DNA from: SIG424 sp045546695
GTDB taxonomy: Bacteria > Bacillota > Clostridia > UBA1212 > UBA1255
Reading direction: 5' to 3'
Length of the DNA: 40,383 nucleotides
Assembly (NCBI GenBank): GCA_045546695.1
Contig: JAZQDE010000041.1
Coordinates: 1 to 40,383, forward strand
Shown: positions 7,456-14,441 of the stretch, piece after piece
Numbering within the stretch: the stretch's first letter is position 1
Layout: every line of letters begins with the position of its first letter
Translations under genes and position numbers: made by a program
The notes under the pieces: generated by a model
Seen by the model: the letters and a program-made list of their open reading frames with translations, nothing else
The model's database searches: none
What the model was told of the DNA's origin: nothing

Positions 7456-9519
7456 ATGGCAAGCATGGATCCGAAATACGAGGCACTTTTCACGCCATGG
7501 AAAATTGGTAATCTTGAGATTAAAAACAGAATCGTACTTTGCCCTATGGGAGGCACTTCGCTCTTTGGATGGATGGAACATACAGGCAACCACTTCGACA
7601 AAGAAGCTGCCAAATTTTTCCTGGAAAGGTCAAAAAACAACATCGGACTTATGATTACAGGTATTGCACCGATAAAAAGTACTTTTATGGGCCAGTGGCT
7701 GTACAAAAACAAGAAAATGTTCGCGGAATTAAAAGAATTTATGGAAGAAATTCACAAAAACGGCGCGAAGCTTTTCATCCAGATTACGGCAGGCATGGGT
7801 AGGTCATGGGCAGTACCGACAGCACTTGTTCCGCTCAACAACATGCCGATTGTACGCGATATTATCAAACCAATAATTAACATTCCGTACCAGAGTGCCA
7901 GCCCCAGTCCGCTACCGTCACGTTGGTCAGATAAGATGATGTGCCGGGAGATTACGGTAAAAGAAATCAAAGAGATCGTCGATGCTTTCGCGAAAACTGC
8001 CAAAATGTGTAAAGAAGCAGGCGTTGACGGCGTAGAGGTACATGCCGTTCATGAAGGATACCTGCTTGACCAGTTTACACTCAAATACACAAACAAGAGA
8101 ACAGACGAATACGGCGGATCATTTGAAAACCGCTACCGTTTTGCGACAGATATTGTAAAAGCAATCAAAGAAGCGTGCGGCAAGGATTATCCTGTTTCAC
8201 TGAGATATTCTGTAGAATCAAAAGTAAAAGACTTCTGCGTGGGCGCTGTCCCTGGCGAAGAATATACAGAAATTGGCAGAGATATGGCCGAGAGTGAAAA
8301 GGCTGTAAAATACCTTCAGGACGCAGGCTACGACATGCTCAACGCGGACAACGGTACGTACGACTCATGGTACTGGGCACATCCGCCGATGTACATGCCA
8401 CAAAACTGCAACCTCGAAGACGTTGCTCATATCAAGAAATTCGTAGATATTCCTGTCGTTTGTGCAGGCCGCATGGAGCCTGACGTAGGCGCGCAGGCTG
8501 TTTCAGAAGGCAAGATAGACGCTGTCGGATTCGCAAGACAATTCCTGGCAGATTCACAGTGGGTAACAAAGCTCCTTGCAGACCGAATGGAAGACATCAG
8601 ACCATGCATCTGCTGCCACAACGGATGTTTTAACATGTCGCATTATAAAGGCGTTGCAAACGCGCAGTCGATTCACGACGCGAGCCACATCGCAAGATGC
8701 GCCCTCGACCCACGCGTAATGCAATCTGACAAATACAGCATCAAACCGGCAAAGAAGCTTAAGAAAATCGCTGTTATCGGCGGTGGTATCGGCGGCATGG
8801 AGGCAGCTATCGTTTGCGCAAAACGCGGACACAGCGTAACTCTTTACGAAAAAACAGACAAACTCGGCGGCGTTTTCATCGCGGCTGCAGCTCCGTCTTT
8901 CAAAGAAAAAGACCGCGACCTTATCACGTGGTACAACAGAGAGATCCAGAAATATCCAATTGAAGTCAAACTCGGCTACGAAGTTTGCGATGTCAAATCA
9001 ATCGAAGCAGACGAGATTATCGTTGCAACAGGCGCAAAAGCAAGGAAAATTCCTGTTCCGGGTGCCGAAAATGCGATTGAAGCCATTGAATATCTTCTCG
9101 GTGAAAAGCCTGTCGGCCAGAACGTTACAGTTGTCGGCGGCGGCCTTACAGGTTGCGAAATCGCATACGACCTGTATCTGCAAGGCAAAAATCCGACAAT
9201 CGTCGAAATGCAGAACGACCTTATTATTTCTTCCAAAATCTGTCTTGCAAACGCAAGCTTCTTAAGAGACTTCTTCAATGCAAACAAAGTGCCCGTACAC
9301 TTAGAAAGCCGCGTTGCAGAGATTAAAGAAGGCAAAGTAGTAGTAATAGACAAAGACGGAAACAAGAACGAAATACCGGCAGACAGCGTAATTATTTCAG
9401 CAGGATACACACCGGCTCCGCTTACAAAAAAAGGCGTACACGTTATCGGTGATGCAAACGCTGTCGGCAGCCTGCGTACCGTAATCTGGCAGGCATGGGA
9501 CGTTGCTATGAAGCTTTGA
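7456..9519 (+). CDS. NADH:flavin oxidoreductase of the 2,4-dienoyl-CoA / enoate reductase type
   Basis: This 687-residue protein has the full architecture of the FadH/BaiCD/enoate-reductase group. An FMN-binding OYE TIM barrel spans about 1-375, with the active-site segment HAVHEGYLLDQF and YTNKRTDEYGGSFENR. Four cysteines for a [4Fe-4S] cluster follow (C384, C387, C391 and C415; C386 is an extra one). A C-terminal FAD/NAD(P) domain starts near residue 437 with VIGGGIGGMEAA and has a second nucleotide motif, VVGGGLTGCEIA. Such enzymes reduce activated C=C bonds in fatty acids, cinnamates, steroids or other enones using NADH. It is third in the operon between the beta-glucosidase and the aconitase X genes. 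The substrate is unknown; an unsaturated aglycone released by the glucosidase is my inference. Confidence 0.92.
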   Translation: MASMDPKYEALFTPWKIGNLEIKNRIVLCPMGGTSLFGWMEHTGNHFDKEAAKFFLERSKNNIGLMITGIAPIKSTFMGQWLYKNKKMFAELKEFMEEIHKNGAKLFIQITAGMGRSWAVPTALVPLNNMPIVRDIIKPIINIPYQSASPSPLPSRWSDKMMCREITVKEIKEIVDAFAKTAKMCKEAGVDGVEVHAVHEGYLLDQFTLKYTNKRTDEYGGSFENRYRFATDIVKAIKEACGKDYPVSLRYSVESKVKDFCVGAVPGEEYTEIGRDMAESEKAVKYLQDAGYDMLNADNGTYDSWYWAHPPMYMPQNCNLEDVAHIKKFVDIPVVCAGRMEPDVGAQAVSEGKIDAVGFARQFLADSQWVTKLLADRMEDIRPCICCHNGCFNMSHYKGVANAQSIHDASHIARCALDPRVMQSDKYSIKPAKKLKKIAVIGGGIGGMEAAIVCAKRGHSVTLYEKTDKLGGVFIAAAAPSFKEKDRDLITWYNREIQKYPIEVKLGYEVCDVKSIEADEIIVATGAKARKIPVPGAENAIEAIEYLLGEKPVGQNVTVVGGGLTGCEIAYDLYLQGKNPTIVEMQNDLIISSKICLANASFLRDFFNANKVPVHLESRVAEIKEGKVVVIDKDGNKNEIPADSVIISAGYTPAPLTKKGVHVIGDANAVGSLRTVIWQAWDVAMKL

Positions 9520-9540
9520 TTACCGGATGGAGGCGATTAT

Positions 9541-10815
9541 ATGATACTTACTAAAGAACAACAAGAAATACTGGACGGTTCAAAAGGCGAGACGATGGCC
9601 AAAGTCATGAAGACAATGGTAATGTTCGGAGAGGCATTTGAAGCTGAAAAGATGGTGCCCGTTACAAGCGAGTACAACCATCTCGTAACGTCATTCGGAC
9701 TCGGCGTAATGAGCCCCGTTTACGACCTTATGCAGCAGCTCATCGACGCAGGCGTTACATCGGGACAGAAGTTTTCGGTAGATCCCAGACCGCTTGATAA
9801 AAACGTACCGGCAAACCTGCTCCAGAAGCTGATTTTTCACAAATTTATGTATAACAAGCAGGAATTTTACGAAGGACAGCTCAAAACACTCGGCCTTATG
9901 GATGAAAATGCTTTCACATGCACGTGTTACCTCGATGCTGTAGGCAACAAGCCGAAAAAAGGCGACGTTCTGAGCTGGGCAGAGTCTTCGGCAGTTGTAT
10001 ATGCAAACTCCGTTCTGGGTGCAAGATGCAACCGTAACTCAGGAATTATTGATATTATGGGCTCAATCGTAGGCTATGTTCCATATTTTGGATTGCTTAC
10101 GGACGAAGGCAGAAAAGCATCATGGATTATTAAAATTCAGACAGAAAAGAAGCCTGAAGCGCAGCTTCTGGGCTCTGCTATTGGTATGAAGGTAATGGAA
10201 GACGTTCCATATATTGTCGGCCTCGACAAATGGCTCGGCACGGAGCTTGACGATGCTACATGCACGTATCTCAAAGATTTTGGTGCGGCAACAGCATCAA
10301 ACGGCGCTGTAGGACTATATCATATTGAAAATCTTACACCTGAAGCAGTAGAGCAGGGCACAGCTCTTATAAAAGAAGACGCCCGCGAATATATCATCGA
10401 CGACGCAGAACTTCAGAGAGTTAAAGACAATTATCCCATGATCTGGAAAAAGCCCGACGCGAAGCCGAAGCTTTGCTTCATGGGTTGCCCGCACATGAGC
10501 CTCCAGCAGCTCAAAGACTGGACAGACAAAGTAGAGGCCGGCCTCGCGCTTGCCGGAAACAAAAAGGTTCTCATTCCGACCGTTTTCACAGCATCTCCCG
10601 GTGTGCTGGCAGAATTTGCCAAGACAGACTATGCTGCAAGACTCAAGGCAACAGGCGTTATTACTTCATATATTTGTCCTCTTATGTATATGAACAACCC
10701 GCTTTGTGCGAAAATGCCTGTAATCACGTCATCCAACAAGCTGCGTACGTACACGACAGCGCGCTACTATTCGGATGATGAGATTCTGCTTGCTATAACA
10801 AAGGAGGGAAAATAA
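9541..10815 (+). CDS. Aconitase X (AcnX) catalytic large subunit
   Basis: The 424-residue sequence resembles the aconitase X catalytic family (formerly DUF521): MILTKEQQEILDG at the N-terminus, AEKMVPVTSEYNHLV, CNRNSGIIDI near residue 161, and a C-terminal FMGCPHMSLQQL and PLMYMNN. Characterised relatives are cis-3-hydroxy-L-proline dehydratases in bacteria and phosphomevalonate dehydratase in archaea; all dehydrate hydroxy-acid-like substrates using an Fe-S cluster. The small swivel subunit is encoded by the next gene with only one base between stop and start, so the two should assemble. Some relatives are single fused chains; here the protein is split. Its substrate is not determined by sequence. 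Operon position with a beta-glucosidase and an enoate-type reductase argues for catabolism rather than isoprenoid synthesis. Confidence 0.85.
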   Translation: MILTKEQQEILDGSKGETMAKVMKTMVMFGEAFEAEKMVPVTSEYNHLVTSFGLGVMSPVYDLMQQLIDAGVTSGQKFSVDPRPLDKNVPANLLQKLIFHKFMYNKQEFYEGQLKTLGLMDENAFTCTCYLDAVGNKPKKGDVLSWAESSAVVYANSVLGARCNRNSGIIDIMGSIVGYVPYFGLLTDEGRKASWIIKIQTEKKPEAQLLGSAIGMKVMEDVPYIVGLDKWLGTELDDATCTYLKDFGAATASNGAVGLYHIENLTPEAVEQGTALIKEDAREYIIDDAELQRVKDNYPMIWKKPDAKPKLCFMGCPHMSLQQLKDWTDKVEAGLALAGNKKVLIPTVFTASPGVLAEFAKTDYAARLKATGVITSYICPLMYMNNPLCAKMPVITSSNKLRTYTTARYYSDDEILLAITKEGK

Positions 10816-10816
10816 T

Positions 10817-11263
10817 ATGAAAGAATTTAAAGGACGCGTTGTTACTCCCGGCACGGCTACCGCAAAAGCAGTTGTCACAAGGCAAGGCTTCAATACTCTG
10901 GCTTCACTTCAGAAGGCACTGCAGTTTGGCGACAAGACAGCCACCTGCAACGACCAGAACAATGCAGATATTTACGGAGAACCATTAGCAGGCAATGCTC
11001 TTTGTCTGCCACAGACAATCGGCTCCACAACGGGCGGCCTCGTTATTTATTGCGCATGTGCGATGAAAAGACAGCCGGCTTGTTTGCTCTTTTCAAATCA
11101 TATTGATTCACTTGCTGCCGCAGGAGCAGTTCTCGCTGACGTATGGGTAGACGACGTTACCATGCCGGTAATCGACTGCCTCGGCGATGAATTCCTCGAA
11201 TATGTAAAGACCGGAATGACAATTACTATCAAAGATGGCGGCGTAGTTGAGGTCAGCGAATAA
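10817..11263 (+). CDS. Aconitase X small (swivel-domain) subunit
   Basis: This 148-residue protein matches the AcnX swivel domain (formerly DUF126). It begins with KGRVVTPGTATAKAVVT and contains the conserved central segment LPQTIGSTTGGLVIY, with the substrate-site Ser/Thr residues, and the terminal VIDCLGDEFLEYVKTGM region. It completes the active site of the large subunit encoded directly upstream. Its ribosome site AAGGAGGGAA overlaps the end of that gene, so the two are translationally coupled. It is the last gene of the operon; pgi follows after 70 bases and has its own promoter. Confidence 0.85.
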   Translation: MKEFKGRVVTPGTATAKAVVTRQGFNTLASLQKALQFGDKTATCNDQNNADIYGEPLAGNALCLPQTIGSTTGGLVIYCACAMKRQPACLLFSNHIDSLAAAGAVLADVWVDDVTMPVIDCLGDEFLEYVKTGMTITIKDGGVVEVSE

Positions 11264-11268
11264 AAGCC

Positions 11269-11298
11269 TTGGCACAACAATACATTTTGTGATAAAAT
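11269..11298 (+). promoter_or_regulatory. Promoter for pgi
   Basis: TTGGCA (11269-11274), 18 bases and TAAAAT (11293-11298) lie in the 70-base gap before pgi. The spacing is slightly long but the boxes are five of six matches each. Confidence 0.5.
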
Positions 11299-11333
11299 AA
11301 GCAAGTTAATTTTTATTTTTGAGAGGCAAAGAA

Positions 11334-12629
11334 ATGATTAAATTTAATTATGAAAACGCTTTGAGTTTCATGGGAGAGCACGAACTTGAGTCATTAAAAG
11401 ACCAGGCTATTGCAGCTCACAACACACTTACAAACAAGACCGGCGCAGGCTACGACTACACCGGCTGGGTAGAACTTCCTGTGAACTATGACAAAGAAGA
11501 ATACGCTCGCATGAAAAAATGCATCGAAAAGATCAGAAATGATTCACAGCTCCTGATTGTTATCGGTATCGGTGGCTCATATCTCGGCGCAAGAGCAGCT
11601 ATTGAAATGCTCACACCTGCTTTTGAAGCAGACAAGAAGGTACAGGTTATCTTCGCCGGCAACAGCATCAGCTCAAACTACTTAGCTGACCTTATCGACC
11701 TTATCGACGCAAAAGGCTATGACCTGTCAGTAAACGTAATCTCAAAATCAGGTACAACAACTGAACCGGCTATCGCTTTCAGAATTTTCAAAGAGTATAT
11801 GGAAAATAAATACGGCAAGGCAGAAGCTGCAAAGAGAATCTATGCCACAACAGACAAGGCAAGAGGCGCTCTTCGTACACTTGCTACACAAGAAGGCTAC
11901 GAGACATTCGTTATTCCGGATGACGTAGGCGGCAGATACTCAGTACTCACACCTGTAGGACTTCTTCCTATCGGCGTTGCAGGCGTAGACATCGACGCTA
12001 TGATGGAAGGCGCTGCAAACGCATATGAAAAATATGCCAACCCCGACCCGATGACAAACGACTGCTACCTGTACGCAATGGCACGTAACGCTCTTTACAG
12101 AAAAGGCAAGAACATCGAGATTCTCGTAAACTACGAGCCTCAGATGCACTTCATGACAGAGTGGTGGAAGCAGCTCTACGGCGAGAGCGAAGGCAAAGAC
12201 CAGAAGGGCATTTTCCCGGCAGGTGTTGACAACAGCACAGACCTTCACTCAATGGGACAGTACATCCAGGATGGTATGAGAGTTCTTTTTGAAACGGTTG
12301 TTGCAGTTGAAAATCCTCGCAAATCTATCATCATCAAGAGCGATGAAGCTAACCTCGACGGCCTTAACTACCTTGCAGGCATGGATGTAGACTATGTAAA
12401 CAAGCAGGCTATGAAGGGCACAGTAATGGCTCACCTCGACGGCGGCGTTCCGAATCTTCTCATCACTATTGACAAGATGGACGCATATAACTTCGGCGAG
12501 CTCGCTTACTTCTTCGAAAAAGCTTGCGGTATCAGTGGCTATATGCTCGGCGTAAATCCGTTCAACCAGCCCGGCGTTGAAGCTTACAAGAAAAACATGT
12601 TCAAACTCCTCGGTAAACCGGGATATTGA
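11334..12629 (+). CDS. pgi: Glucose-6-phosphate isomerase
   Basis: This 431-residue enzyme interconverts glucose 6-phosphate and fructose 6-phosphate in glycolysis. Signatures are VIGIGGSYLGARAAIEML (about 81-98), the phosphate-binding SKSGTTTEPAIAFR (about 138-151), and GGRYSVLTPVGLLPIG with the PGI family pattern. The catalytic Glu lies in the DNSTDLHSMGQYIQDG region, and the C-terminal Lys in NPFNQPGVEAYKKNMF. The length is close to the roughly 445-450 residues of other Gram-positive enzymes. I chose the ATG at 11334 (MIKFNYENAL, preceded by GAGAGG) over an in-frame start 15 bases upstream that overlaps this site. A bidirectional terminator follows. It can feed glucose released by the upstream beta-glucosidase into glycolysis once phosphorylated. 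Confidence 0.97.
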   Translation: MIKFNYENALSFMGEHELESLKDQAIAAHNTLTNKTGAGYDYTGWVELPVNYDKEEYARMKKCIEKIRNDSQLLIVIGIGGSYLGARAAIEMLTPAFEADKKVQVIFAGNSISSNYLADLIDLIDAKGYDLSVNVISKSGTTTEPAIAFRIFKEYMENKYGKAEAAKRIYATTDKARGALRTLATQEGYETFVIPDDVGGRYSVLTPVGLLPIGVAGVDIDAMMEGAANAYEKYANPDPMTNDCYLYAMARNALYRKGKNIEILVNYEPQMHFMTEWWKQLYGESEGKDQKGIFPAGVDNSTDLHSMGQYIQDGMRVLFETVVAVENPRKSIIIKSDEANLDGLNYLAGMDVDYVNKQAMKGTVMAHLDGGVPNLLITIDKMDAYNFGELAYFFEKACGISGYMLGVNPFNQPGVEAYKKNMFKLLGKPGY

Positions 12630-12643
12630 TATTGAATCAAGTG

Positions 12644-12678
12644 AAAAAAACGGGGCTGTAACAACAGCCCCGTTTTTT
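12644..12678. terminator. Bidirectional terminator between pgi and mecA
   Basis: CGGGGCTGT pairs with ACAGCCCCG (9 perfect pairs) around the loop AACA. Seven A residues precede the stem (12644-12650) and six T residues follow it (12673-12678), so it can stop transcription in both directions between these convergent genes. Confidence 0.93.
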
Positions 12679-12684
12679 GTGAAA

Positions 12685-13467
12685 TTATTTGAAGTTTTCA
12701 ATAAGCGTAGCGAGTGCATTCTTTGTGATGAGCTTCTTGCCCTTTTCCTGGAGGAGGGGATAGAAGACGTCGGAAGGCACGTAAGTAGCGTTATAGTCAG
12801 CGATCTTTGTCTCCAGCCTGTTGATCATAGGAAGGGCCTTGTTTGTGACGCGTATAACGAGGAAATATGCCTGACCTAAAGTATACAAAGCTGAATTCAA
12901 TGCAATAAAAGACTTGCTGCAAAGAGCAAAACTGATAAGGTCATCAAGCTTGGGGAACAAAACAATATCGTAATCGTTATGTTTTAGCGTGGCAGCCGGC
13001 TCATATTCTTTTTCAAATGGAGGAATCGGCATATCGGGAGAAAACTCCTTTTCTTCCTGAGCAGCTTCGCTATTGGCTTGCAGAGCTTGCTTCGCTAGCC
13101 TTGAAAAACGCGGAGGACGTCTGCCGGACATCATTTCATGAAGACCGGACGCCGCCAATTTATGAATATGTTCATTCATTTTCTTAAAAACAGGATCTGT
13201 CATATCAAGGTCGGGAACATTTCCTTCGCGCTTTGTAATTGTGATAACGAGATTATTAGTATCACCGGCAAAGCACTCAACCATAAGGTGACCTTCTGTG
13301 ATAGCAGTGCCAAGCTCTATCTCGGCGTGCTCGACGATATCCCAGATCAGATCTTCATATTCAGAGGGATTGTTCTTAATCTGTGAAAGCTCAATACTTC
13401 TGACAGCCAGATCTTCGCTGTCCAGAAAAAATTTAACAACATTATCGTTGATTTTTTCTATGCGCAT
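12685..13467 (-). CDS. mecA: Adaptor protein MecA
   Basis: This 260-residue protein looks like MecA, the adaptor that hands substrates (ComK and others in Bacillus subtilis) to the ClpCP protease. The N-terminal domain (about 1-80) begins with MRIEKINDNVVKFFLDSEDL, as in the family. A charged variable linker follows (about 95-160), including a GRRPPRFSRLAKQAL stretch. The C-terminal ClpC-binding domain (about 165-258) starts with YDIVLFPKLDDLISFA and ends in an ALATLIENF-type tail. It is longer than the roughly 218 residues of the B. subtilis protein because of the linker. Its ribosome site, read on the minus strand, is AAGGAGG. It is transcribed alone, away from the M55 peptidase gene. I infer general ClpC adaptor function; no comK or competence gene is in view. 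Confidence 0.83.
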   Translation of the reverse strand: MRIEKINDNVVKFFLDSEDLAVRSIELSQIKNNPSEYEDLIWDIVEHAEIELGTAITEGHLMVECFAGDTNNLVITITKREGNVPDLDMTDPVFKKMNEHIHKLAASGLHEMMSGRRPPRFSRLAKQALQANSEAAQEEKEFSPDMPIPPFEKEYEPAATLKHNDYDIVLFPKLDDLISFALCSKSFIALNSALYTLGQAYFLVIRVTNKALPMINRLETKIADYNATYVPSDVFYPLLQEKGKKLITKNALATLIENFK

Positions 13468-13500
13468 AAAACAAAACCTCCTTGAATTTCCTTCTCACAT

Positions 13501-13529
13501 AGTATACTCCCTTTTTGAAAAAATGAGAA
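13501..13529 (-). promoter_or_regulatory. Promoter for mecA
   Basis: Read on the minus strand, TTCTCA (13529-13524), 17 bases and TATACT (13506-13501) precede AAGGAGG and the mecA start. The -35 is four of six matches. Confidence 0.55.
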
Positions 13530-13582
13530 GAGTAATATTATGAAAAAAGTGTCCGCATATGTTTTATTTTTCAGATGCAATG

Positions 13583-13591
13583 TGATACAAT
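13583..13591 (+). promoter_or_regulatory. Possible extended -10 promoter for the D-aminopeptidase operon
   Basis: TGATACAAT (13583-13591) has the extended TGn element plus a TACAAT box 35 bases before the start at 13626. No convincing -35 box lies 17 bases upstream. This 158-base divergent gap otherwise holds only the mecA promoter. Confidence 0.45.
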
Positions 13592-13625
13592 AATAAAATA
13601 ATAGTTACTTTAAGGAGTGTTTTTC

Positions 13626-14426
13626 GTGAAAATATATATCAGCTCTGACATAGAAGGTACCTGCGCGCTGTGCGACTGGGATGAAGCGATGCCCGGTGGC
13701 GCAAATTACTCATATTTTGCAAAGTTAATGACTAAAGAGGTTGCATGCGCATGTAACGGCGCGATCGATGCCGGATGGGAAGTCACGGTAAAGGACGCTC
13801 ACAACACCGCACGCAATATTGATCCGCAGATGCTTCCGGCACAAGCTATGCTGATAAGAGCGTGGACAGGCGATATGTTTGAAATGTTAGGTGGCATTAC
13901 AGCAGATAAATATGATGCTATCGGCTTTACGGGCTATCACTCAGATGCCTTTTCGGACGGCAATCCACTGTCACATACGATGGTACGCAAAGTAAACAGA
14001 GTGACAATAAATGACATCAATGCATCTGAATTCGTTATAAATATGTTCACTGCCGGACACCTGGGCATTCCTGTTGTATTTCTGTCAGGTGACGAAGCCC
14101 TGTGCAGACAGGCTAAAAAGCTCGTGCCTGGAATCACGACTGTTCCGACCAAGAATGTGATTGGTGGGGCTACGATAACGAGACATCCCGACGAAGTATG
14201 CAAAGATATCCGGGAAGGACTTGCGCAGGCGCTGAAGAATCCTGACAAATCATCATGCATGGTAAAAATGCCGGAACATTTCAGAATCGTAATAGATTAC
14301 AAAGAATGGCTCGATGCCAATAAATATTGCAACTATCCCGGTGCTAAGAGGGAAGACATAAAGACAATTTCGTTTGAATCAGATGATTATATTGAAATAA
14401 TAAGATTTATTATGTTCTGCATGTAA
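13626..14426 (+). CDS. M55 family D-aminopeptidase (DppA-like)
   Basis: The 266-residue protein is a zinc peptidase of family M55, whose type member DppA of Bacillus subtilis releases D-amino acids from short D-peptides. Metal and active-site residues fall almost exactly where DppA has them: D8 and E10 in SSDIEG, H59, H105 in GYHSD, H117 in NPLSHTM and E135 in ASEFV. There is no signal peptide, so it is cytoplasmic. The start is a GTG at 13626 with AAGGAG 8 bases upstream; another in-frame GTG at 13617 overlaps that site and is unlikely. It is first of three + strand genes, followed 15 bases later by a CotH-type lipoprotein. Recycling of D-Ala peptides from cell wall is a plausible role. Confidence 0.92.
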   Translation: MKIYISSDIEGTCALCDWDEAMPGGANYSYFAKLMTKEVACACNGAIDAGWEVTVKDAHNTARNIDPQMLPAQAMLIRAWTGDMFEMLGGITADKYDAIGFTGYHSDAFSDGNPLSHTMVRKVNRVTINDINASEFVINMFTAGHLGIPVVFLSGDEALCRQAKKLVPGITTVPTKNVIGGATITRHPDEVCKDIREGLAQALKNPDKSSCMVKMPEHFRIVIDYKEWLDANKYCNYPGAKREDIKTISFESDDYIEIIRFIMFCM

Positions 14427-14441
14427 AGAAGGCGTATTTAA

